A stretch of DNA of 45,995 bases from contig CACKZT010000006.1 in the NCBI GenBank assembly GCA_902604695.1, positions 1-45,995 on the forward strand, written 5' to 3'. Below, piece by piece: positions 10,254 to 19,445 of the stretch (position 1 is the first letter of the stretch; each line of letters begins with the position of its first letter). The DNA comes from an uncultured Pelagibacteraceae bacterium (lineage in GTDB: Bacteria > Pseudomonadota > Alphaproteobacteria > Pelagibacterales > Pelagibacteraceae). The position numbers and the translations under genes are program-made. The notes beneath the pieces were generated by a model that worked only from the letters and a program-made list of their open reading frames with translations, did no database searches and was not told the DNA's origin.

Positions 10254-10325
10254 TAAACTAGATTTACATCTTTCAATATAAAAAAATCTTCTTTTCATTT
10301 TTTTAACAAACATTCTTATACTTTG

Positions 10326-10356
10326 GTTGACTCCTTAAATTAGTTAAGCTTAAATA
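10326..10356 (+). promoter_or_regulatory. 31-bp direct repeat, copy B, with candidate promoter of the TRAP operon
   Basis: Second copy of the repeat at 10173-10203. TTGACT (10327-10332), a 17-base spacer and TTAAAT (10350-10355) give a plausible sigma-70 promoter whose start would fall near 10362, about 30 bases ahead of the dctP ATG. The perfect ten-base palindrome TTAAGCTTAA at 10344-10353 overlaps the -10. An operator overlapping the promoter is therefore also possible. Confidence 0.5.
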
Positions 10357-10391
10357 TCGCAGTTAAAATACCAATAAAAAGGGAGAACAAA

Positions 10392-11471
10392 ATGGAAAAC
10401 AAGACAATAAAATCGCTAATGAAATCTTTCGTTAGTGTTTTTGCTGTATTTGCTTTGATGATTACTTTTTCATTTCAGCAAGTAAATGCCGCAGAAAAAA
10501 TTAGATGGAAAGTTCAGTCAACTTTTAACACTGGATGGCCAGCATTAGGAGATCCTGTTGCTCGACTATCTGACACATTAAAAAAAGCTACTGACGGAAG
10601 AATTCAGCTCAAAGTATATGAGCCTGGAAAAATTCTTCCTCCATTAGAAATTTCACCTTCAATAAGCAAAGGTGACTTACCAGCTGCTTACAACTATATG
10701 GCTTATGACCAAGGCAGAATTCCTGCTGCTGTATTATTTGCAGCGGTACCTTTTGGAATGGAACCATGGGAATATGCTGCGTGGTGGTTTGAAGGAGAAG
10801 GATCAAAATTAGCAAACGAGATATACAACAAACAAAATATTAAAGTTTTGTTATGTAGCACTATTGGACCTGAAACTGCTGGTTGGTATAGAAATCCAAT
10901 TAAAAGTTTAAGTGATCTTAAAGGTTTAAAAATTAGATTCTCTGGTTTAGGAGGAATGGTTTTAAACGAAATAGGTGCCTCAGCAACTTTAATGGCTGGT
11001 GGTGAAATATTTGCTGCTCTAGAAAAAGGAACTTTAGATGCAACTGAATATTCAATGCCTGCAATTGATGAAGTACTTGGGTTTCACAAAATAACAAAGT
11101 TCAATCTGTTTCCAGGTTGGCACCAAGTATCAACATCTACTCACTTTATGGTTAATCTAGACCTATGGAAGAAAATGGGTAAAGCTGACCAAGCTCTTTT
11201 CGAAATGGCTTGTACAGCAGCAGCTATGAGAGCAATTACAACTGGTGAATTTTTACAAGGAAAACAAATCGCTAGTTTTCCTTCTAAAGGTGTAACAGCT
11301 GCAAGATTGCCAGATAGCGTTTTGAGAGAACTTCAAAAAGTAAGTGCGAAAGTTATGGCAGAACAATCTGCTAAAGACGCGGACTTCAAAAGAGTTTGGA
11401 ATTCTCAACAAGCATTCATGAAGGAGTATGATGTTTGGCAAAAATGGGGTTATTTACCTAGAAACTTTTAG
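10392..11471 (+). CDS. TRAP transporter substrate-binding protein, TakP-like (DctP superfamily)
   Basis: Periplasmic solute receptor of a tripartite ATP-independent periplasmic transporter. The 359-residue product has a signal peptide (charged start, hydrophobic core at about 12-28, cleavage near VNA at 31-33). The central block has GLKIRFSGLGGMVL, GGEIFAALEKGTLDATEY and GFHKITKFNLFPGWHQ. It resembles the subfamily usually labelled mannitol/chloroaromatic, which contains the 2-oxo acid receptor TakP, rather than the C4-dicarboxylate DctP. That favours a carboxylate or 2-oxo acid substrate, which is inference. GGGAG at 10381-10385 is the ribosome-binding site. A 79-base gap with a strong hairpin separates it from the permease genes. 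It diverges from mmsA and carries the same repeat upstream. Confidence 0.93.
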   Translation: MENKTIKSLMKSFVSVFAVFALMITFSFQQVNAAEKIRWKVQSTFNTGWPALGDPVARLSDTLKKATDGRIQLKVYEPGKILPPLEISPSISKGDLPAAYNYMAYDQGRIPAAVLFAAVPFGMEPWEYAAWWFEGEGSKLANEIYNKQNIKVLLCSTIGPETAGWYRNPIKSLSDLKGLKIRFSGLGGMVLNEIGASATLMAGGEIFAALEKGTLDATEYSMPAIDEVLGFHKITKFNLFPGWHQVSTSTHFMVNLDLWKKMGKADQALFEMACTAAAMRAITTGEFLQGKQIASFPSKGVTAARLPDSVLRELQKVSAKVMAEQSAKDADFKRVWNSQQAFMKEYDVWQKWGYLPRNF

Positions 11472-11502
11472 TATTAAATCCTGAAAGTTTAATGTAAATT
11501 GA

Positions 11503-11531
11503 GAAAGCAGTCGGTATTACCGACTGCTTTC
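11503..11531 (+). terminator. strong intercistronic hairpin between the TRAP receptor and permease genes
   Basis: GAAAGCAGTCGGTA and TACCGACTGCTTTC are perfect reverse complements with a single base between them; in practice this is a 12-base-pair stem with a TATTA loop. It is unusually GC-rich for this genome. It is followed by CGTCTTTAAG rather than a clean T run, so it is better read as a partial terminator or a 3'-end stabiliser. Either would leave more receptor than permease message, a common arrangement in binding-protein operons. Confidence 0.7.
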
Positions 11532-11550
11532 GTCTTTAAGAGAAAATATT

Positions 11551-12117
11551 ATGGCAGTTAATTTAACAGAAAACAGCGCTCTGGATAGAAAGTTAAAACT
11601 TGAGCACACTTCAATTACAAAAAAAATAGACACATTTGTAACTAATGTTGGAGAAATTTTTAACTGGTTTTGGGTAATTTTAATTGCAGTAATATTAATA
11701 AACGTAATTCTCAGATATGTATTTAAAAATGGCATGATAGAATTAGAGGAGTTGCAATGGCACCTTTATGCCATAGGTTGGTTAATTGGATTATCTTCTA
11801 CATATGTTGTTGACGGCCATGTAAGAGTAGATGTTTTAACAGATAAATTAGCAATAAAGAGAAGATTGTGGTTTGAGTTTTTCGGTATTCTTTTATTATT
11901 TTTACCTTTTATAATTTTAGTTTTTGTTTATTCAATACCTTTTTTTGAATTATCTTGGGCTTCAAGTGAAAGATCAACCTCAGCTAACGGTTTACCAGCT
12001 AGATGGTTTGTAAAAGGATTTTTAGTTTTAGGGTTCTTTTTATTATTATTAGCAGGTCTTTCAAGGCTAACGCGTGTATTAGTGACATTACGTTCAAAAT
12101 TTGGAGTAGGGAAATAA
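11551..12117 (+). CDS. TRAP transporter small permease subunit (DctQ family)
   Basis: Four-helix membrane subunit that pairs with the large TRAP permease. The 188-residue protein has hydrophobic segments at about 38-56, 68-90, 109-130 and 153-173. The DctQ pattern is present: ILRYVFKNGMIELEELQWHLYAIGWLIG near 52-79, then VDGHVRVDVL near 88-97. No signal peptide precedes the first helix, although a roughly 30-residue hydrophilic N terminus does. The stop directly abuts the start of the large permease. Its translation follows the intercistronic hairpin after the receptor gene. Confidence 0.92.
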   Translation: MAVNLTENSALDRKLKLEHTSITKKIDTFVTNVGEIFNWFWVILIAVILINVILRYVFKNGMIELEELQWHLYAIGWLIGLSSTYVVDGHVRVDVLTDKLAIKRRLWFEFFGILLLFLPFIILVFVYSIPFFELSWASSERSTSANGLPARWFVKGFLVLGFFLLLLAGLSRLTRVLVTLRSKFGVGK

Positions 12118-13479
12118 ATGGAATTAGTTTTTGAATACTTCATGGCAATATTGTTATTTTTTAGTTTCATAACTTTAATTTTTTATGGATTTCCTGTTGC
12201 ATGGACAATGGGAGGACTAGCAGTTTTGTTCACTATGATTTCAATGTTATCTGACAATTATTTAGATACTTTTTTTGGCGTTGATTGGAAATTTGCATCA
12301 ATGGTCGTCTACAGACTTTATGGAGTAATGGCAAACTGGGTATTAGTTGCTTTGCCAATGTTTATATTTATGGGAATAATGATGGATAAATCTGGAATTG
12401 CAGAGGACCTTATGACCGATCTTTCAAAATTATTTGGTCGTATGCGAGGAGGATTAGCAATTGCAGTTGTTTTCATAGGCGTTCTTTTAGCTGCCTCAAC
12501 TGGAATCGTCGGAGCCGCTGTAGTTCTACTAACTATTCTTGGTGTTCCACTGATGTTAAAAAATAATTATAGTCCTGATTTAGCCTGTGGAGTTTGTTGT
12601 GCAACAGGTACACTCGGAATATTAATTCCACCAAGCATCATGCTTGTAATCATGGGTGACCAGGTTAGAATTTCTGTTGGTGATTTATTTATGGGAGCAG
12701 TGTTTCCTGGTTTACTGTTAGGTTTATTGTATACTGTTTTTATCATTGGTTATGCTTTTATGAGACCTAAGGTTGCACCAGCACCAAAAAGTGCTGAGCC
12801 AGTTTCAATAGATATTATTTTCAGAGTCTTCAAATCAATAATACCACCAGCATTACTAATCGTTGCAGTTCTCGGAAGTATTTTTATGGGTATAGCTACT
12901 CCAACGGAAGCATCAGGAGTAGGAGCATTTGGAGCTTCACTTTTAGCAATTTTAAGGGGAAGACTTTCATTTCAGGATTTAAAAAGTGTAATTAGAAAAA
13001 CTACTCATACCACAGCTTATATTTTTGCTTTATTTGTTGGAGCGACTATGTTTGCTCTTGTCTTAAGAGGTCTAGGCGGTGACGAATTAATAGAGGGCGC
13101 TTTAAACGGCTTACCATTTGGTCCAAATGGAGTAGTTTTAGTTGTTCTTTTTATTGCTTTTCTACTCGGATTTTTTCTTGACTGGATTGAAATCACATTA
13201 ATTATACTTCCTTTCTTAGCACCTGTGATGGTTGATCTTGGAGTTGATTTGGTTTGGTTTATAGTTATGTTTGCAGTAGTTCTTCAGACTTCTTTTATAA
13301 CACCACCCGTAGGATTTTCCCTGTTTTATATGAAGGGTGTCGCTCCGCGAGGAATTACAATTAAAAATATTTATAAAGGAATTATACCATTTGTATTTCT
13401 TCAAGTTGTTGCTGTAGCAATTGTATTTAATTTTCCAAAAATTGTTACATGGTTGCCTCAAGTAGCTTACGGTCCGTAA
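12118..13479 (+). CDS. TRAP transporter large permease subunit (DctM family)
   Basis: Ion-coupled transporter core of the TRAP system. The 453-residue protein is strongly hydrophobic throughout with about a dozen helices. DctM signatures include GFPVAWTMGGLAVLF near 23, VALPMFIFMGIMMDKSGIAEDL near 77, CCATGTLGILIPPSIMLVIMG near 160, ATPTEASGVGAFGA near 261, and SFITPPVGFSLFYMKGVAP near 380. It starts at the base after the small permease stop, giving the usual receptor-small-large order. It is 15 bases ahead of a small secreted protein gene, which may be co-transcribed. Confidence 0.95.
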   Translation: MELVFEYFMAILLFFSFITLIFYGFPVAWTMGGLAVLFTMISMLSDNYLDTFFGVDWKFASMVVYRLYGVMANWVLVALPMFIFMGIMMDKSGIAEDLMTDLSKLFGRMRGGLAIAVVFIGVLLAASTGIVGAAVVLLTILGVPLMLKNNYSPDLACGVCCATGTLGILIPPSIMLVIMGDQVRISVGDLFMGAVFPGLLLGLLYTVFIIGYAFMRPKVAPAPKSAEPVSIDIIFRVFKSIIPPALLIVAVLGSIFMGIATPTEASGVGAFGASLLAILRGRLSFQDLKSVIRKTTHTTAYIFALFVGATMFALVLRGLGGDELIEGALNGLPFGPNGVVLVVLFIAFLLGFFLDWIEITLIILPFLAPVMVDLGVDLVWFIVMFAVVLQTSFITPPVGFSLFYMKGVAPRGITIKNIYKGIIPFVFLQVVAVAIVFNFPKIVTWLPQVAYGP

Positions 13480-13494
13480 ACTCAAAATCTTTAA

Positions 13495-13935
13495 ATGAGA
13501 AAAATCAATTTAATAGCCCTAATTTGCTACTATTTATTAATTGGAAACTTGCAAGCAAATACTGAAATTTCAATTAAAAAATATCTTGAAAAAAACAATA
13601 TTGAAAAAAGTTCAACTCAAATTTATTTATTAAACAGGTGCAGCGCAATTTATGCATATGCATCAGCTGTTATCCTTAAAACTGATACTGCAAATTCAAA
13701 AAAATTTATTGAGATAGCTAATAATCTTTTACTTAAATCAGTTGAAATTAGAGTTATCGAGAATAAAGAAAAATTTGAAACTTCTCAAAAAAAAGCTGAA
13801 AGTGAAAGAAAATCTTTATTTGATAATTATATCAATGAAGGAAAGAAAAACTGGGAAAAAAACAATTCTTACTTTAAAGGCTCATATATTTCAGAAGATT
13901 TGAGTATTTGTACGAAGCTCGTTGAGGACAAATAG
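13495..13935 (+). CDS. small secreted protein of unknown function
   Basis: I do not recognise a family. The 146-residue product begins with a short signal peptide (MRKINLIALICYYLLIGN, probable cleavage after LQA at about residue 22). The mature part is soluble, mostly helical-looking and Lys/Glu/Asn-rich. Two cysteines remain, in NRCSAIYAYASAV (about residue 44) and SICTKLVEDK at the C terminus, and could form a disulfide in the periplasm. It follows the TRAP large permease by 15 bases and precedes mdh by 54. That fits the end of the TRAP operon, so a transport-related periplasmic role is possible but unsupported. Codon use matches its neighbours. Confidence 0.75.
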   Translation: MRKINLIALICYYLLIGNLQANTEISIKKYLEKNNIEKSSTQIYLLNRCSAIYAYASAVILKTDTANSKKFIEIANNLLLKSVEIRVIENKEKFETSQKKAESERKSLFDNYINEGKKNWEKNNSYFKGSYISEDLSICTKLVEDK

Positions 13936-13936
13936 A

Positions 13937-13954
13937 CAATATAAAATTATATTG
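13937..13954. other. AT-only inverted repeat upstream of mdh
   Basis: CAATATAA, a two-base spacer, then TTATATTG lies immediately after the stop of the small secreted protein gene. Such a small loop and AT-only stem make a weak hairpin. It may mark the end of the TRAP transcript or an operator for mdh. The rest of the 54-base gap is AT-rich, with no promoter I would defend. Confidence 0.25.
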
Positions 13955-13959
13955 CATAA

Positions 13960-14946
<987 letters not shown>

Positions 14947-14948
14947 AA

Positions 14949-15758
14949 TTATTTTTTTATCAAAACTATCTGTCTACCCATTGCAAAAAAATTGGGGAAA
15001 AATTTTACCAAAAATCCATCTATAAAATTTAAAAATTTTAAAAAAAAGAAATTTAAAGGTAAATAAAATGTTTTTGACGATACACCTCCTGAATTTAAAA
15101 ATGTTAAACATTCGTAAAATTTTTGGTGTTTAATTTCAAACTTTGATCCTAACTCATCTTGAAATTTTTCAAGATCATCAAAAATCAAATGGGGAACAGC
15201 AATATTGCCAGCCCAAATATCATCCTCATCAGATGATGGGGCGTTTTTACTCCAAACATTTTTGGTAAAATCAAATCCTTCATGTCTCATTAATATTGTG
15301 ATTAATTGAAATGTTAAAGAACAATAAGCTTCTTGAATAATTAATTTTCCACCTTTTTTTAAAATTCTAAACATTTCATTAAAAAATTTTATCGGATAAG
15401 GAACATGATGGACCATATTTACTGCGATAACAAAATCGTAAAAATTATTTTCCAGTTTTGTATTTTGCGCGTCTATATTTTTTATATCAAGATGATCATA
15501 TTCAGCTAAATCACTTATCTTAAAATTTTTGCATTGTATAAAATTTTTTGAAAAGCCAGCACCTGCACCTACTTCTATACCTTGATCATTTTTTGATATG
15601 AACTTATTCATCCATCCAAATCTATTCTTTAATAAAAAAAATAAATTTTTATTTTTTTGAGCTTTAAATTCTTCAATTGCATTTTTAATGTTTCCAACCT
15701 TTCTCATTCTGTTAGATTCAGGAGCGAAATAAGCTTTGTTTTTAATCCTAAGCATCAT
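14949..15758 (-). CDS. class I SAM-dependent methyltransferase, unknown substrate
   Basis: About 269 residues. The Rossmann-like motif I is GIEVGAGAGFSKNF near residue 60, with a motif II acidic region in DLAEYDHLDIKNID. FDFVIAVNMVHHVPYPIKFFNEMFRILKKGGKLII near 108-145 is the usual Methyltransf_11 arrangement. The C-terminal third is hydrophobic (PLNFFFLKFLNFIDGFLVKFFPNFF) and could contact a membrane or lipid-linked substrate. The open frame begins at TTG 15761, but ATG at 15758 or 15755 is more likely; no clear ribosome-binding site marks the start. It diverges from a second methyltransferase and converges on mdh. This suggests a surface-polysaccharide or lipid modification role, which is inference. 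Confidence 0.8.
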   Translation of the reverse strand: MMLRIKNKAYFAPESNRMRKVGNIKNAIEEFKAQKNKNLFFLLKNRFGWMNKFISKNDQGIEVGAGAGFSKNFIQCKNFKISDLAEYDHLDIKNIDAQNTKLENNFYDFVIAVNMVHHVPYPIKFFNEMFRILKKGGKLIIQEAYCSLTFQLITILMRHEGFDFTKNVWSKNAPSSDEDDIWAGNIAVPHLIFDDLEKFQDELGSKFEIKHQKFYECLTFLNSGGVSSKTFYLPLNFFFLKFLNFIDGFLVKFFPNFFAMGRQIVLIKK

Positions 15759-15863
15759 CAATAATTTTTTGTTGATCTAAAAAAAATACACTACCATTTT
15801 TTCATTCTTTATATAATATATACTTTTCTTTTAAATGAAATTAATCTATTAAAATTCGAAAAA

Positions 15864-16682
15864 ATGCAATTAAACTATAAATATCTTAATAAAAAATATT
15901 TAAAGTATTTTAACTATAATAAAGAATACTGTAATTTTGTTTTAACTGATGTAATTTTCTCTTTTAAGGAATTAAATAAGTTCATTAAACCTAAAAACAT
16001 AAAATCTATTTTAGAGATAGGTTCTGGAACTGGGGTTTTACTCAATGAACTTAAGTTGCTTTATCCTAAGAAAAAATTTGTAGGTGTTGACCCTAACGAG
16101 AGTGGGTTTCACAATTACGAGAAAATTTCAAAAAAAATGAATAAGCTAAATATTGTCAAAAAGTCAGTAAATAATTTTAAATCAAAAAAAAAATTCGATT
16201 TAATATTTTCCACTAACGTTTTTGAACATGTAAAAAGTCAGGATAAATATATTAAAAAGACTTATAATTTATTAAATAAAAATGGGAAAAATATAATTAT
16301 TTGTCCCAATTATGATTTTCCTTATGAGCCACACTTTGTTTTACCGATTATTTTAAATAAGAGGATAACGAAAATTATTTTCAGAAATCTTATTTATAAA
16401 CATGAAAAAAAGTCTGGTGAAAAAGGTCTTTGGGATGGAATAAATATTAATGGAAAAAAAAAGGTTGAGAAAATTTTAAAATTACTAAAAATTGATTATA
16501 AATTTGATCATTCAATCAAAGATAGAATGATTGATAGAGTTTTTAAAGATGATACATTTAAAAAAAGACAAGGCATCGCAGCATTACTTGCTATTTTTTG
16601 CAAACTTATCTACATAGATAAATTGATGTTTAATATACTCAAAATCCCCTTTCCTTATATGAAATTAATAATCAAGAAATAA
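15864..16682 (+). CDS. class I SAM-dependent methyltransferase, unknown substrate
   Basis: 272-residue protein with motif I ILEIGSGTGVLLNEL near residues 49-63, the acidic FVGVDPNESG at the end of strand 2, FDLIFSTNVFEHV near 111-123, and LLNKNGKNIIICPNYDFPYEPHF near 136-158. The family is clear but the acceptor is not. The protein is extremely lysine- and asparagine-rich, and the gene looks more AT-rich than the TCA genes around it. It is five bases ahead of a GT-C-like membrane protein gene, which in turn is one base ahead of sucC, so it looks like the first gene of the suc operon. A role in glycan or lipid decoration is inference from the pairing. Confidence 0.8.
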   Translation: MQLNYKYLNKKYLKYFNYNKEYCNFVLTDVIFSFKELNKFIKPKNIKSILEIGSGTGVLLNELKLLYPKKKFVGVDPNESGFHNYEKISKKMNKLNIVKKSVNNFKSKKKFDLIFSTNVFEHVKSQDKYIKKTYNLLNKNGKNIIICPNYDFPYEPHFVLPIILNKRITKIIFRNLIYKHEKKSGEKGLWDGININGKKKVEKILKLLKIDYKFDHSIKDRMIDRVFKDDTFKKRQGIAALLAIFCKLIYIDKLMFNILKIPFPYMKLIIKK

Positions 16683-16687
16683 AATTC

Positions 16688-18283
16688 ATGCATATAAAAA
16701 ATATAAAAATTTTATATATTTTTTTTCTTACTATTTTTTCATTAGGCGTAAATTTCTTTTACGGAAACATTGGTATTTTCCCCATTGATAGCTTCGCATT
16801 TTTTGATACTGGTTTTAGTATTTTACAGGGCAAACATCCCTTCAAAGATATCTGGATTACGACAGGTCCAGTAGTAGATTACTTACAAGCCTTTTTTTTT
16901 AAATTATTTGGAACAAACTGGAACAGTTATATTTTTCATGCTTCATTCTTAAATTCATTAATCACAATTTTCTCTTTCATTTTTTTTGTAAAAAATAAAG
17001 CCAACATACATTTCAGTTTTTTATGCTCTCTAAGTATTGGAATTTTATGCTATCCAGTTATGGGCACACCATTCGCTTATCATCACGCATATATCTTTTC
17101 AGTAATTGCTATTTACATTTTTATTGATGCTATTAAGTACAAATCAAACCTATCCTGGTTTTTATTGCCCATAATAATGTTAATTTCTTTTTTTTCAATG
17201 CAAACGCCTAGCGCATATATTTGCTCAATAATATTTTTATTTGGAATAATTTATTTTCTTAAGTTTGATTTTAAAGATAATTTAAAATTCTTTTTTTATG
17301 GAGTTTTAATTTCTTTGATTTTTTTTATTAGCTACTTTTTAATTTTAGAAATACCACTATCTAATTTTACAGAACAATACATATTATTTCCTATTTCACT
17401 AGGTTCAAATAGAATGCTTGGTGGAGAGGGTGCCTTTGTTTCTTTAAGTGAAAAAATTACATTTAGAGGTCTTATAGGTCATTTTAAATTTATTCATTTA
17501 TTAATACTACCTTTAATTTACTTTTTATATAGTTTGATAAAAGCGAAAAAAAATAACTTGGACGAAAATGTAATTTCTTTATTATTGGTTATTGTTTCAG
17601 TATATCTTTTTATCTTTAATCAACTGTTAACAGCTAATCAAACTTTTATATTTTCATTAATACCTATAGTTGGGGGATTTTTTTATGTCCACGGTTATTC
17701 AAATAAAATGATTAAACAAAAAAATTATCTTAATTATTTAGTGTTATTCATAATTATTTTTTCGACGGTAAAATATCATAATGTATATAATTCTAATAGG
17801 AAATTTATAGATTTACAAAATGTAAATCTTTCAAATTCTCTACCCGCTAAACAGATAAGTACAAAATTTAGAAACTTAGAATGGATAACGCCTGTTTATT
17901 CTGAAAAAGTTGTAACAGAAATTAATTTTTTAAAAAAATCCTTAGAAATATTGAGATCTGATAAAAGAACTAAAATGGTTATTTCAGATTATCAAATTTT
18001 TTCGGTATTATTAGAAGAGGATCTGAATATACCAAATAGATGGTACACTAACGATAATAATAGTTATCCTCTTAAAAATCACAAATATTTTTCTTTTTAT
18101 GAAAAATTTATAAATAATTCGATAAAAAACAATGAAATCGATGTTATCTATATTATAAATAGCACAGCAAACAATGATATAAATTTTTTAAATTTTAAAA
18201 GTTATTTATCTTCAATTTGTTTTAAAGATAAATATATTATAAAAGATTTCATTTCTTCTCATGAAATAATAAAATGTAAATAA
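16688..18283 (+). CDS. polytopic membrane protein, probable GT-C fold glycosyltransferase
   Basis: 531-residue protein with roughly ten to twelve hydrophobic segments in residues 1-365, followed by a soluble C-terminal region of about 165 residues. After the first helix comes PIDSFAFFDTGFSILQGKHPFKDIW, a loop with acidic residues in the place where GT-C glycosyltransferases (PMT/ArnT-like, using polyprenyl-phosphate sugars) keep the catalytic Asp. The GT-C label rests on this layout, not on a diagnostic motif. It is five bases after a methyltransferase gene, and its TAA is one base before the sucC ATG. It therefore probably shares a transcript with the suc genes although it is functionally unrelated to them. 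Confidence 0.6.
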   Translation: MHIKNIKILYIFFLTIFSLGVNFFYGNIGIFPIDSFAFFDTGFSILQGKHPFKDIWITTGPVVDYLQAFFFKLFGTNWNSYIFHASFLNSLITIFSFIFFVKNKANIHFSFLCSLSIGILCYPVMGTPFAYHHAYIFSVIAIYIFIDAIKYKSNLSWFLLPIIMLISFFSMQTPSAYICSIIFLFGIIYFLKFDFKDNLKFFFYGVLISLIFFISYFLILEIPLSNFTEQYILFPISLGSNRMLGGEGAFVSLSEKITFRGLIGHFKFIHLLILPLIYFLYSLIKAKKNNLDENVISLLLVIVSVYLFIFNQLLTANQTFIFSLIPIVGGFFYVHGYSNKMIKQKNYLNYLVLFIIIFSTVKYHNVYNSNRKFIDLQNVNLSNSLPAKQISTKFRNLEWITPVYSEKVVTEINFLKKSLEILRSDKRTKMVISDYQIFSVLLEEDLNIPNRWYTNDNNSYPLKNHKYFSFYEKFINNSIKNNEIDVIYIINSTANNDINFLNFKSYLSSICFKDKYIIKDFISSHEIIKCK

Positions 18284-18284
18284 A

Positions 18285-19445
18285 ATGAATATACACGAAC
18301 ATCAGGCTAAGAAGATCTTAAAAGATAATGGGGCTCCGGTTTCTAATGGTATTGTAATATTTAATGTTTCTGAAATAGAAGAAAAAATTAAATTATTAAA
18401 TTCCAAAAATTTTGTTGTAAAAGCCCAAATTCATGCAGGAGGAAGGGGAAAAGCTGGAGGCGTCAAGTTAGTCAAAAATTTTGAAGAATTGAAAAAAGAA
18501 ACTCAAAATATGTTTGGTAAAATACTAAAAACACATCAAACTGGACCAGAGGGAAAAGAAGTAAAAAGAATTTACATAGAGGAAGCGTCAGATATATCAA
18601 AGGAGTTTTATCTATCTTGTGTAGTTGATAGAGAAAGTTCAAAAATTGCATTTATTAGTAGTACTGAAGGAGGAATGGATATTGAGAAAGTAGCGTCAGA
18701 GAATCCCGAAAAAATTCATACTACAAAAATTGATTACAAAAAAGATATTGAAGAAAGTGATATGGATAAAATTATTAAACCATTTAATTTTACTAATGCT
18801 CAAAAAACACAATCTAAAAATTTAATAAAATCAATTTATAAAATTTTAATTGAAAAAGATGCAATTTTAATCGAAATAAATCCTTTAATAATCACAAAAG
18901 ATGACAAATTAATATGTCTGGATGCTAAAATGAATTTTGATGACAATGCAATATTTAGAAGACCAGAAATCTTAGCTTTACGAGATTTAAATGAGGAAGA
19001 ACCTGCAGAAATTGAAGCAAGTAAACATGACCTGGCTTATATAAAACTTAATGGTTCAATCGGTTGTATGGTTAATGGCGCTGGTTTAGCTATGGCAACA
19101 ATGGATATCATAAAATTGTACGGTCAAGAACCAGCTAATTTTTTAGATGTTGGAGGAGGAGCATCGAAAGAAAAAGTTGCTGCAGCATTTAAATTAATTT
19201 TATCTGATAAAAATGTAAAAGGAATACTTATAAATATTTTTGGAGGTATAATGCGTTGCGATGTTTTAGCTCAAGGCGTAGTAGATGCTGCCAAGGAAAC
19301 TAATTTAACTGTTCCGCTGGTTGTGAGATTAGCGGGTACAAATTTTAAAGAAGGTAAAAATATTTTAGATAAATCTGGATTAAAAATATTATCTGCAGAT
19401 GATTTAAATGATGCAGCAAAAAAAATTGTAGAGGCAATAAGATAA
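18285..19445 (+). CDS. sucC: succinyl-CoA synthetase (ADP-forming) beta subunit
   Basis: ATP-grasp subunit that, with SucD, converts succinyl-CoA to succinate with nucleotide triphosphate formation. The 386-residue length is standard. It has [22 protein letters not shown] at the start, [16 protein letters not shown] near 46-61, IEINPLIIT near 200, and the C-terminal power-helix/ligase block [18 protein letters not shown] and [17 protein letters not shown]. No clear ribosome-binding site precedes the ATG. The preceding stop is one base away, so reinitiation from the upstream gene is likely. It overlaps sucD by one base. Confidence 0.97.
   Translation: MNIHEHQAKKILKDNGAPVSNGIVIFNVSEIEEKIKLLNSKNFVVKAQIHAGGRGKAGGVKLVKNFEELKKETQNMFGKILKTHQTGPEGKEVKRIYIEEASDISKEFYLSCVVDRESSKIAFISSTEGGMDIEKVASENPEKIHTTKIDYKKDIEESDMDKIIKPFNFTNAQKTQSKNLIKSIYKILIEKDAILIEINPLIITKDDKLICLDAKMNFDDNAIFRRPEILALRDLNEEEPAEIEASKHDLAYIKLNGSIGCMVNGAGLAMATMDIIKLYGQEPANFLDVGGGASKEKVAAAFKLILSDKNVKGILINIFGGIMRCDVLAQGVVDAAKETNLTVPLVVRLAGTNFKEGKNILDKSGLKILSADDLNDAAKKIVEAIR

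Noticed and set aside
10173-10356. The two 31-bp repeats as the start of a CRISPR array or insertion-sequence ends
   Set aside because: There are only two direct, imperfect copies, with no array periodicity, no transposase gene and no inverted orientation.
15762-15863. Divergent promoter for the two methyltransferase genes (TATAAT at 15812-15817)
   Set aside because: The -10-like hexamer sits in an AT-only stretch where it is expected by chance, and no -35 stands out. A promoter must exist nearby, but I cannot place it.
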